The translations under genes were made by a program, and so were the position numbers. Shown here one piece after another: positions 1 to 7,110 of a stretch of DNA of 22,273 nucleotides. The notes beneath the pieces were generated by a model. The model saw nothing but the letters and a program-made list of their open reading frames with translations, made no database searches and was not told where the DNA came from. Position 1 is the first letter of the stretch. Each line of letters begins with the position of its first letter. This DNA is from an uncultured Verrucomicrobiota bacterium (GTDB lineage: Bacteria > Verrucomicrobiota > Verrucomicrobiia > Opitutales > Opitutaceae), in assembly GCA_903919625.1 (NCBI GenBank), contig CAIXIZ010000429.1:1-22273 (forward strand). Reading direction: 5' to 3'.

Positions 1-1342
1 CCTCACCGGGCTTGGCGCCCTGGGCCATCTTGATCTGGATCTCGTCGGCATTCACCAGGTAATGCGGGGTGACGCCGAAGCGGCCCGAGGCCACCTGTTT
101 GATCTTGGACCGACGCAGATCGCCGTTGGCGTCGGCGGTGAAGCGCCGGGCGTCCTCGCCGCCTTCACCGGTGTTCGACCGACCGCCAATGCGGTTCATG
201 GCGATGGCCAGGGTTTCGTGCGCCTCCTTGCTGATCGAGCCATAGGACATCGCGCCGGTCTTGAAGCGCTTCATGATCGCCTCGACGGACTCAACCTGGT
301 CGAGCGGGATGGCCTCGGCGGGCTTGAATTCGAGCAGGCTGCGCAGCGTGCAGTAATGCAGGGACTGGTCGTTGACCAGTTTCGCATATTCCTTGAACGT
401 CGCATAGCTGCCGGTGCGGACGGACTTTTGCAGCCGGTGGATGGATTCGGGGTTGAAGAGGTGAAACTCGCCGTCGTCGCGCCATTTGAACTGGCCGCCT
501 GCGGGAAGGGTGTGGGGGTTGGCCTTGCGGTCACCAAAGGCCGCGTGGTGCCGGAGGGCCACCTCCTGCGCGATCACATCGAGCCCGATCCCGCCGACGC
601 GGGAAGGAGTCCACGTGAAATAGTGGTCGATGACATCCTGCCGCAATCCGACGGCCTCGAACACCTGTGCGCCGCGGTAGCTTTGGATGGCGGAAATGCC
701 CATTTTGGACGCGACCTTGACGACGCCCTTCGACGCACCCTTCACGAAATTTTTGCAGGCCTTCTGGTGGTCGACATTGGGCAACAGGCCTTCGCGGATG
801 AGGTCGTCAATGGTTTCAAACGCCAGATAGGGGTTGATCACGCTGATGCCGTAGCCGATCAGCAACGAAAAGTGGTGGACCTCGCGCGCCTCGCCGGTTT
901 CCAACACCAGCGACACCCGCGTGCGCAACCCCTCGCGAATCAGATAATGATGCAGGCCGGCGACCGCGAGCAGCGCCGGGATGGGCGCGAGGTCGGAGGT
1001 GACGCCCCGGTCGCTCAGGATGAGGACATTCACCTCCTCCGTTTCGATCAGCCGGCGGGCGGTGGCGCAAAGCTCCTCCATGCCCTTGGCGAGCCCCTTT
1101 TCCCCGCGGGCGACCCGGAACAGGATCGGGACCACATCCACCTTGAGGCCGGGCAGCTGCATGCGCCGGATCTTCGCCAGCTCCTCATTGGTCAGGACCG
1201 GCCAGTCGAGTTCGACCCGCCGACAGGCGGTCGGGCCGGGTGAGAGCAGGTTCCCCTCGGAACCAAGCCGGGTCTCGGAGGAGGTGACAATTTCCTCGCG
1301 GATGCAGTCGATGGGCGGATTGGTGACCTGGGCGAAGAGCTG
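1..1342 (-). pseudogene. gltB: gltB continuation downstream of the premature stop (partial, runs off left edge)
   Basis: This is the same reading frame as the N-terminal gltB part, open for 447 codons from just after the TAG to the window edge. It begins QLFAQVTNPPIDCIREE, passes through SEGNLLSPGPTACR, INPYLAFETIDDLI and the FKTGAMSYGSISKEAH region, and ends at the window edge in YLVNADEIQIKMAQGAKPGE. These are the central domain and the start of the FMN-binding synthase domain of glutamate synthase. I sampled five places (near 50, 478, 838, 1078 and 1258) and all are in one frame, so there is no frameshift, only the stop. No good start codon follows the TAG, so independent translation is unlikely. 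The rest of the synthase domain lies outside the window. The label pseudogene depends on the TAG being genuine. Confidence 0.8.
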
Positions 1343-2929
1343 CTAGAAGTAATCGTAGAGCAGCCGCGGCTTGTTGGACAGGACCGCCAGCGGGGTGTCA
1401 TTGCCCATGGAGCCGACCGCCTCGACCCCGTCGCGGGCGAGGGCGGTGAGGATGACGCGTTCGTCCTCGTGCGTGTAGCCGAAAGCGAGCTGCCGCTGCT
1501 GCAGCGTGTCACGGTCAGGAGCATGTTGCACCGGGGCGACGGGCAGGTCGTCGAGGTGCACGAGATGCTGGTCGAGCCACTGCCGGTAGGGCCGCTCGGC
1601 GGCCAGGCCGCGCTTGATCTCCTCGTCCTCGATGATCCGGCCCTGGGCGGTGTCCACGAGGAACATGCGGCCCGGCTGGAGCCGGCCCTTTTGCACGATG
1701 TCCTCCGGCGGGAGGTCGAGCACGCCGGCCTCGGAGGCGAGCACCACCAGGCCGTGCTTCGTGACGTAATAGCGCGAAGGGCGCAGGCCGTTGCGGTCGA
1801 GGACGGCGCCGACGGCCTTGCCGTCGGTGAACACGATGTCCGCCGGACCGTCCCAGGGTTCCATGAGACAGGCGTGGTATTGGTAAAACGCCTTGCGCGT
1901 GTCGTCCATCGTCGTGTGGTTGGACCACGGCTCCGGGATCATCATCATCACGGCGTGCGGCAGCGAGCGGCCGGCGAGATAGAGCAGCTCCAGGGTGTTG
2001 TCGAACATCGCCGAGTCGCTGCCGTTGGGGTTGATCACCGGCAGGATCTTCTTGATGTCGTCGCCAAAGGCGTCCGACACGAAGAGCGCCTCGCGGGCGT
2101 GCATCCAGTTGATGTTGCCCCGGTGGGTGTTGATCTCGCCGTTGTGCGCGATGTAGCGGTACGGGTGCGCCCGATCCCAGCTGGGGAAGGTGTTGGTGGA
2201 AAAACGGGAGTGAACGAGCGCGAGCGCGGTCGTCATGGCCGGGTTTTTCAGGTCGGGGAAATAGGTGGCGAGCTGGGTGGTGAGCAGCATGCCCTTGTAG
2301 ACCAGGGTCCGGCAGGAGAGGCTCGGCTGATACCAGAACTGGCCGCCATCGAGGCCGGCGGCGCGGATCTCGGCCGAGGCGCGCTTGCGGATGACGTAGA
2401 GCTTGCGCTCAAACGCGAGCTCGTCCGTGAGCGCCGGATCGCGCCCGATGAACACCTGGCGCATGAACGGCTCGCTGGCCTTGGCGGTCTCGCCGAGCGA
2501 AGCATTGTCGGTCGGGACGGTACGCCAGCCAAGAAACGTCTGGCCCTCGCTCTGGACGATCTGGGCAAACCGGGTCTCGAGGCGGCGGCGCTGGGTGGCG
2601 TTCTGCGGCAGAAAGACGAGCCCGGCGCCATAAAGGCCGGCGGCGGGCAGGCTGATGCGCGCCTTCTTGCAAACCTCGGCAAAAAAACCATGCGGGAGCT
2701 GCAGGAGCACCCCCGCCCCGTCGCCGGTATTGGGCTCGCTGCCGGCGGCGCCGCGATGGTCAAGGTTTTCCAGCACCTGGATCGCCTGCTCCAGGATTTG
2801 GTGGGTGGCGCGCCCCTTGATGTCGGCCACAAATCCGACGCCGCAGGCGTCGTGCTCAAACCACGGGTCGTAGAGGCCCTGCTTGGCAGGACGGGTGTTG
2901 GCGTGGGCGTTGACGGGCAGGCTGGACAT
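1343..2929 (-). CDS. gltB: Glutamate synthase large subunit, N-terminal part ending at a premature in-frame TAG
   Basis: GltB is the large subunit of NADPH (or ferredoxin) glutamate synthase, which transfers the glutamine amide nitrogen to 2-oxoglutarate in the cytoplasm. This part encodes 528 residues. It opens with a short propeptide and then the class II glutamine amidotransferase, whose nucleophile is Cys29 in HDACGVGF. It continues through AHNGEINTHRGN, PNGSDSAMFDN and DRNGLRPSRYY, and stops after RLLYDYF. The ATG at 2929 is chosen because it gives the usual short leader before the catalytic Cys; a TTG at 3025 adds only a proline-rich, non-conserved stretch. The TAG at 1343-1345 falls where the family normally continues into the central domain, and the same frame continues with family sequence beyond it. 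The family is about 1500 residues, so this product alone lacks the FMN and Fe-S synthase half. Identity is secure; whether the stop is real is unknown. Confidence 0.9.
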   Translation of the reverse strand: MSSLPVNAHANTRPAKQGLYDPWFEHDACGVGFVADIKGRATHQILEQAIQVLENLDHRGAAGSEPNTGDGAGVLLQLPHGFFAEVCKKARISLPAAGLYGAGLVFLPQNATQRRRLETRFAQIVQSEGQTFLGWRTVPTDNASLGETAKASEPFMRQVFIGRDPALTDELAFERKLYVIRKRASAEIRAAGLDGGQFWYQPSLSCRTLVYKGMLLTTQLATYFPDLKNPAMTTALALVHSRFSTNTFPSWDRAHPYRYIAHNGEINTHRGNINWMHAREALFVSDAFGDDIKKILPVINPNGSDSAMFDNTLELLYLAGRSLPHAVMMMIPEPWSNHTTMDDTRKAFYQYHACLMEPWDGPADIVFTDGKAVGAVLDRNGLRPSRYYVTKHGLVVLASEAGVLDLPPEDIVQKGRLQPGRMFLVDTAQGRIIEDEEIKRGLAAERPYRQWLDQHLVHLDDLPVAPVQHAPDRDTLQQRQLAFGYTHEDERVILTALARDGVEAVGSMGNDTPLAVLSNKPRLLYDYF

Positions 2930-3023
2930 TGGACGGTGGGAAGGAAGATGCCGCGCGGCCGGGGCGCGGGCGTCAATGGGAAAACTTGGTGAGGGCAGGG
3001 AGGGAGGACAGGGTGGCTGGCGC

Positions 3024-3060
3024 AAAAAAAGGCCGGTCGCTCGCGTGCGAGGGCCGGCCT
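3024..3060 (-). terminator. Intrinsic terminator of the glutaredoxin-like gene
   Basis: Read on the minus strand, a GC-rich hairpin has outer arms AGGCCGG/CCGGCCT, a small internal loop and an inner CTCGC/GCGAG helix. It is followed directly by seven T residues (the A-run at 3024-3030). It sits 28 bases after the stop codon of the glutaredoxin-like gene and upstream of gltB, so it should insulate gltB from its neighbour. On the plus strand no T-run follows. Confidence 0.75.
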
Positions 3061-3088
3061 GAGGTGAGCATGTGATCAGGCGGCCGCG

Positions 3089-3424
3089 TCAGAAGAAGCG
3101 GACGGTTTTGGTGGCCATCTTGGCGTGTTCCTCATCGGAGCAGCCAGCGTTGGTGACCACGCCCACGTCCTGTTCGACGGGTTTGACGAGCTCGTTGGCG
3201 AGCAGGTAGTTTTCGACCTCCTCGCCGGAGATGTCGGCCAGCATCACGCCGTCGACCTCGACGCAAGGCGAGCGCGGCTGGCCGGATTTTTGCACCATTT
3301 CGGCGTAATTGGCGCGGTTGTTGATGATGTCGATGTCCTCAAAGGCCAGCCCGTGCTTGCGCAGGACGGCACGGACTCCATTGGACCAGCCACAGGAGGG
3401 CTTAAGATAGGCTTTGATATTCAT
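3089..3424 (-). CDS. Glutaredoxin-like protein with a CGWS active-site motif
   Basis: A 111-residue cytoplasmic thioredoxin-fold protein. The N-terminus MNIKAYLKPSCGWSNGVRAV places a single-cysteine C-G-W-S motif at residues 11-14, where dithiol glutaredoxins have CPYC and monothiol ones CGFS. RSPCVEVDG around residue 53 carries the expected cis-proline, and DISGEEVENYL matches the last glutaredoxin helix. A tail of about 25 residues ends in GCSDEEHAKMATKTVRFF, which is longer than a minimal glutaredoxin and contains another Cys. Known family members handle glutathione mixed disulfides or Fe-S clusters; which applies here cannot be told. It is a single-gene unit with its own terminator and no visible Shine-Dalgarno site before the ATG at 3424. 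Fold assignment is good, function less sure. Confidence 0.8.
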   Translation of the reverse strand: MNIKAYLKPSCGWSNGVRAVLRKHGLAFEDIDIINNRANYAEMVQKSGQPRSPCVEVDGVMLADISGEEVENYLLANELVKPVEQDVGVVTNAGCSDEEHAKMATKTVRFF

Positions 3425-3436
3425 GCGTGGAAGCTT

Positions 3437-3451
3437 GGCGGTAAAACCGCC
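3437..3451 (-). other. Small perfect hairpin in the glutaredoxin leader
   Basis: GGCGGT and ACCGCC form a perfect 6-bp stem around a 3-base loop, starting 13 bases upstream of the ATG at 3424. It would sit close to where a ribosome binds, in a leader with no Shine-Dalgarno sequence. It may be only chance in GC-rich DNA. Confidence 0.3.
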
Positions 3452-3529
3452 GGGCGCAAACTACTGAAGCAGGAACCGGGCGCATTCAAGCGGAAGTTTG
3501 GTTTTTTTTCCCGCCGGCGCGGCCGGCCC

Positions 3530-5149
3530 CTAGTCGCGCCGCCACTCGCGGACGATCTGCCAGCTGGTGCTGCCGGGGTTGAAGCCGGCATGCTCCTGCT
3601 CGTGGCCGGCCGGCAAGGGCGGCAGACCGGGCCCCTCGCGCCAGCGCAAATTGCCGGAGAAAAAGCCCAGCGGCTTCGCCTCCCGCACCAGGGTCAGCAC
3701 CACAACCGGGCCGGGTTTGGCCAGCTCCGCGGCCAGCGCCTCCGGAGTGTCGGCAAAGGTCCAATGCCGCCCGCTGTAAAAAACCAGACTGGGCTCGCCG
3801 AAGCCATAACCGACGAAGCGGGTCGCGGCCGGCAGATTTTTCCAGCCGGTGCTGGCATTCACCGCCAGGCTGGAGGCCCGGAGCCCGCCGGCCAGAAAAA
3901 ATGTCCCCGCGGCCACCGAGAGGAGACTGCCGGCCGCCATGGACCAATGCCGGCGCAACGTGGCACACGCGAGCAGGGCCAGGCCGAACAGCAGGGCCAG
4001 CGCCCCCGCCATGATTTCGGCCATCACCTCGGTCCCGGGCGGCAAGGTGGCGCTCACCACCATCGCGCCGGCCACCAGGGCCAGGCCGGCGATGGTGGCC
4101 AGAATCGCCTCGCCGATGCGTCTGGCGCGCGGCCCCAGTTCACCGGCTCCCCGTCCGAAGAGCAGGAAAAACGCCGGGAAGGCCGGCAGGACATAGTGGG
4201 GCAGCTGCGTGGCGTAGCAGGTAAAGATCAGGTAAGGCGCGGCCAGCCAGGCCACGAGCCAGGCCGAGCGTTCGTCCCAATGGCGCCGCGCGCCCGCGAC
4301 CACCGCGCCGGGAAACGCGATCCAGGGAAACAGCACCGGCAGGGCGAAAAGATAATAAAACGGCGAATAGCCGCGCCCGTTAAATTTTTCCAGCCCGCGT
4401 TGCACGACGTGTTCGCCAATGCCCACCGACCAGAACCGCCCGTGCGTGACCACCAGCGCCGGCACGCCCCAGCCTGCGACCAGCAACAGCGCGAGCCAGA
4501 GCCCGCGCCCGGCTCCCAGCTGCGCCCAGGGCAACGGCTTCCGCCATAGCACCCAGCGAAACAGCAGCAGGCTGAGCGCCGGCACGGCCAGCACCACCGG
4601 CCCCTTGGCCAGAAAGCCCAGCCCCACCGCCAGCCAGGTGGCCCACCACCAGCCGCGCAGTCTGATCCCGGCGGACGCGGTGAGCATTTCCAAAATACCA
4701 ACCTGCACCAGCGCCAGACAGGCGACCATCGGCATGTCGGCCACCGCGAGCCGGCCATGAATGAGCACCTGCAGACTCGTCGCGAGGCCAAAGCCCGCCA
4801 GCAGTCCGGCGCCGGCTCCGAACCAACGCCGCCCGGTGTGCCAGGTGAGCAGCACCAAGGTGAGCGCCGCCGCCACGGCGGGCAGCCGGGCCCCGGCCTC
4901 GTCCACCCCGCAAAGCGCATATCCCGCCCGCATGAGCCAGTAGGTGAGCGCCGGCTTGTCGAACCGGTCCGCGCCGTTGAAGGTCGGCACGATCCAGTCG
5001 TGGCGGTCCATCATCTCGCGGGTCGCGGTGGCAAAACGCGGTTCGTCCCGGTCAAGCAAGGGCAGCGTGGCGGTGCCCGGCAGCAACAACAGGAGCACGA
5101 CCGCGGTGAGCAGCCAGGGCGCGAAGCGGGGCCAGCGGGGCTCGCTCAT
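3530..5149 (-). CDS. GT83 / ArnT-like membrane glycosyltransferase
   Basis: A 539-residue integral membrane glycosyltransferase of the PMT/ArnT type. These enzymes take a sugar from a polyprenyl-phosphate donor on the periplasmic face and attach it to lipid A, another glycan or protein. The first membrane segment is near residues 12-32, followed by the hallmark DRDEPRFATATREMM (Asp35-Glu36 in the first periplasmic loop). FNGADRFDKPALTYWL and many further hydrophobic segments follow, with a soluble C-terminal region. The ATG at 5149 overlaps the stop of the upstream PAP2 gene as ATGA, so the two are probably translationally coupled. The frame stays open upstream to 5809, but that stretch is a shadow of the PAP2 gene. 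The gene ends with TAG; a GCCGGC/GCCGGC hairpin at 3513-3527 follows but has no T-run. Acceptor and sugar are unknown. Confidence 0.88.
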   Translation of the reverse strand: MSEPRWPRFAPWLLTAVVLLLLLPGTATLPLLDRDEPRFATATREMMDRHDWIVPTFNGADRFDKPALTYWLMRAGYALCGVDEAGARLPAVAAALTLVLLTWHTGRRWFGAGAGLLAGFGLATSLQVLIHGRLAVADMPMVACLALVQVGILEMLTASAGIRLRGWWWATWLAVGLGFLAKGPVVLAVPALSLLLFRWVLWRKPLPWAQLGAGRGLWLALLLVAGWGVPALVVTHGRFWSVGIGEHVVQRGLEKFNGRGYSPFYYLFALPVLFPWIAFPGAVVAGARRHWDERSAWLVAWLAAPYLIFTCYATQLPHYVLPAFPAFFLLFGRGAGELGPRARRIGEAILATIAGLALVAGAMVVSATLPPGTEVMAEIMAGALALLFGLALLACATLRRHWSMAAGSLLSVAAGTFFLAGGLRASSLAVNASTGWKNLPAATRFVGYGFGEPSLVFYSGRHWTFADTPEALAAELAKPGPVVVLTLVREAKPLGFFSGNLRWREGPGLPPLPAGHEQEHAGFNPGSTSWQIVREWRRD

Positions 5150-5886
5150 GCCGGCCTCCCTGTGCTCCGCGAAGCCTGCGGCGCGAGCCAGCGTTTGGCG
5201 GCGAGGCCGAACGCCAGCCCAACGGCGGTGCCGACCCAGGCCCCGGCCAGCAGATCGGTGGGGTAATGCCCGCTGGTATAATATCGCGCCCACATCACGA
5301 GCCCGGCCAGCACCGCCAGCACCAGGGTGGTGCCGCGGTCGGCCAGCAGGGCCACCGCGGCGACCAAGGCGCAGCAATGGGTCGCATGGCCCGAGGGAAA
5401 GCTGGCGAATTTTGCCCCGCCATGAAACCAGTGGGCCACGTCGGCCACATCCGGCACATAGGGCCGGGGCCGGCCGATCACCCATTTGAGCCCATCTGTC
5501 AGCAGGCCGGCCACCACCATGGCGAGCAGGCCCGCCCCCGCCGCAAACTGCAACTTCCGGCGGCGCATGCGCCAACCCCACACCCAGAGCACGACGACCA
5601 GCATGGCCGGCACCAGGTGCAATTCCCCCCAATGGCTCACCTGTTCGGCAAACTTTACCAGCCGCGGGGTCGACGGACCATGGCCGATGATCCACGCCTT
5701 GGCCGCCGCGTCGGAGGGATGCAGCAGCCAAACCCCGGCCGCGACCAGCGCGGTGCCGATCGCGGCTGCTCCTGCCCGGTCCTGCGCGGTTCGCGCCGCC
5801 AGCCGGCAAAGCGTCCCGGCATCACGCGCCGCCTGGGCGCAGCGTGTCCCTGCGAACCGCCACCGAGATTGCCGGGTGGGTTCCAT
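5146..5886 (-). CDS. PAP2-family membrane phosphatase (first copy)
   Basis: A 246-residue membrane phosphatase of the PAP2/LpxE-like superfamily. All three signature blocks are intact: KWVIGRPRP (Lys134, Arg141, Pro142), PSGH (His167) and RYYTSGHYPTD (Arg201, His207, Asp211). Several hydrophobic segments flank them. Family members remove phosphate from lipid A, polyprenyl diphosphates or phosphatidic acid derivatives in the inner membrane. The ATG at 5886 is preferred to a TTG three bases earlier. It lies six bases after the LABN gene stop and overlaps the GT83 start, so it is part of a tight GT2-LABN-PAP2-GT83 unit. That company points to lipid A or undecaprenyl-carrier chemistry. The substrate cannot be read from sequence. 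Confidence 0.87.
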   Translation of the reverse strand: MEPTRQSRWRFAGTRCAQAARDAGTLCRLAARTAQDRAGAAAIGTALVAAGVWLLHPSDAAAKAWIIGHGPSTPRLVKFAEQVSHWGELHLVPAMLVVVLWVWGWRMRRRKLQFAAGAGLLAMVVAGLLTDGLKWVIGRPRPYVPDVADVAHWFHGGAKFASFPSGHATHCCALVAAVALLADRGTTLVLAVLAGLVMWARYYTSGHYPTDLLAGAWVGTAVGLAFGLAAKRWLAPQASRSTGRPA

Positions 5887-5892
5887 CAAAGG

Positions 5893-6216
5893 TCAGCCGG
5901 TGGGCGCGGCGGTGCGGCCGGAACGGACATCCAGCCACAAATTGTAGCCGGCGGTGAAGGCGGGGAAAAGATTGCTCAAGACCCCGACCGAGTCGTTCTT
6001 CCCAAAGATGAAATAGGCGAGCAACAGCCCGCTGCCGGTGATGCTCATGTACCAGAAGGACCGGGGCAGCGTCGGCCGGCGGGCAATGCGCGAGGCCCAG
6101 AGCTGCACCACCCAGCGGCCGCCAAAGAGCAGCACCCCCAGGTAGCCGGTAAGTTTCCAGCCCGTGATGACCACGTCGTGGCCAAAAAGGGAAAAATGCA
6201 TCAGGAGGTCGTTCAT
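5893..6216 (-). CDS. LABN-domain small membrane protein
   Basis: A 107-residue protein matching the lipid A biosynthesis N-terminal (LABN) domain as I know it. GVLLFGGRWVVQLWAS is followed by RRPTLPRSFWYMSITGSGLL, then YFIFGKNDSVGVLSNLF and a final NLWLD. Three hydrophobic helices are likely. The domain occurs fused to LpxB in some bacteria and as a free-standing protein next to GT2 glycosyltransferases in others. Here it stands directly between a DPM1-like GT2 (28 bases upstream) and a PAP2 gene (6 bases downstream). An accessory role for GT2 in making or handling a lipid-linked sugar is inference from this context. The start is ATG at 6216, without a recognisable ribosome-binding site. Confidence 0.85.
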   Translation of the reverse strand: MNDLLMHFSLFGHDVVITGWKLTGYLGVLLFGGRWVVQLWASRIARRPTLPRSFWYMSITGSGLLLAYFIFGKNDSVGVLSNLFPAFTAGYNLWLDVRSGRTAAPTG

Positions 6217-6244
6217 AAATGGGCAAGGGCGGTGGCGTGGCCGG

Positions 6245-6949
6245 TCACTCCGGCCGGTCGTCGGAAGGGGGCAAGGCCGGGCGCGTGAACCGGATCTGGC
6301 GGGCGAGCAGCCAGCTCACCCCGAACAGGTCGCGCAACCCGCGCAATGCCCGGCCGCCGATGGTGTATTTGGAGACGCCGCGCGTGCGCGGGCGGTGGTT
6401 GACCGGCACCTCGACGAGGGTGAGGCCGGCATTTTTCAACAGCGCCGGGATGTAGCGATGGAGGCCGTTGAAGGGGATGAGAAATCGCACGTGTTCCCGG
6501 CGCATGGCCTTGAGCGAGCAGCCGGTGTCGCGGATGCCATCGTTGAGCACCGCGCGGCGGAGGCGGTTGGCAAACCGGGAGGCGGCCCGGCGGCTCCAGG
6601 TATCGCGGCGGTTGCGGCGGTAGCCGCAGGCCGCATCGGCGTGCGCCAGGGCGGCCACCAGGGCGGGGATGTCGGCCGGGTCATTCTGCCCGTCGCCATC
6701 GAGCATCACGCAAACCTCGCCGCGCGCGCGCTGGAGACCGGCGTAGAGCGCGGCGCTCTGGCCCAGATTGCGGCCGAGGGCGAGCAGGACGGCCCCCGGC
6801 GTGGCGGCGATGCGCGCCGCGGTGCCATCGGTGCTGCCGTCGTCCACCGCGATGATCTCGGCCGTGGGACACGCCACGCGGACCTCGTGCAGCACGGCGG
6901 CGATGTTGTCCTCCTCGTTGTAAAACGGGATGATGATGGAAAGGGTCAT
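6245..6949 (-). CDS. GT2 polyprenyl-phosphate glycosyltransferase (DPM1-like)
   Basis: A 234-residue family 2 glycosyltransferase of the dolichyl/undecaprenyl-phosphate sugar synthase type. Visible motifs are IIIPFYNEEDNI at the N-terminus, VDDGSTDGT (nucleotide binding), LDGDGQNDPADIP (the metal-binding D-x-D), IRDTGCSLKAM and RPRTRGVSKY. The length fits DPM1-like enzymes without the extra C-terminal membrane helices of ArnC. Such enzymes move a sugar from a nucleotide donor to a polyprenyl phosphate on the cytoplasmic face. That product is the donor for GT83 enzymes, and this gene leads a unit ending in one while facing another divergently. The gene starts with ATG at 6949. Its specific sugar is not evident. 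Confidence 0.88.
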   Translation of the reverse strand: MTLSIIIPFYNEEDNIAAVLHEVRVACPTAEIIAVDDGSTDGTAARIAATPGAVLLALGRNLGQSAALYAGLQRARGEVCVMLDGDGQNDPADIPALVAALAHADAACGYRRNRRDTWSRRAASRFANRLRRAVLNDGIRDTGCSLKAMRREHVRFLIPFNGLHRYIPALLKNAGLTLVEVPVNHRPRTRGVSKYTIGGRALRGLRDLFGVSWLLARQIRFTRPALPPSDDRPE

Positions 6950-7110
6950 GCAAGCGAACGCCCGGTGGCGGCCGGCGCGCAGTGTTGAGGCGGCGGGAAA
7001 ACTTAGTCAACCCTGCCGCACAACGGTGGGGCGCGGCATTGCGGTGGCGGGACATTTTTCCGGCAACCAAACTTGCGTTGGCGGCACGGGCCGGTGGAGT
7101 GTCGCCCGTC
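6950..7110. promoter_or_regulatory. Divergent intergenic region between the two envelope-glycan arms
   Basis: This 161-base gap separates the minus-strand GT2 unit from the plus-strand GT83 unit and must hold both promoters unless the plus gene starts further left. On the minus strand TTGACT at 7005-7010 is a near-consensus -35 box, but I find no convincing -10 at the right spacing. No clear plus-strand promoter is visible. A shared divergent control region would co-regulate both arms. Confidence 0.35.

Noticed and set aside
1343..1345. Recoding of the gltB TAG as pyrrolysine or another amino acid
   Set aside because: Other genes in the window end with TAG, GltB has no known pyrrolysine site, and no suppressor machinery is visible.
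62..2992. Long plus-strand open frames opposite gltB (393 and 507 codons)
   Set aside because: They lie antisense to strongly conserved glutamate synthase sequence, show no family motifs, and are expected from high GC content.
3501..3527. T-run followed by a GCCGGC hairpin after the first GT83 gene, as a terminator
   Set aside because: The T-run precedes the hairpin on the plus strand, and an A-run follows it on the minus strand, so the order is wrong for an intrinsic terminator on either strand.
5150..5809. N-terminal extension of the minus-strand GT83 frame to 5809
   Set aside because: The extension overlaps the PAP2 gene in another frame, has no membrane or family features, and the ATG at 5149 gives the normal GT83 start.
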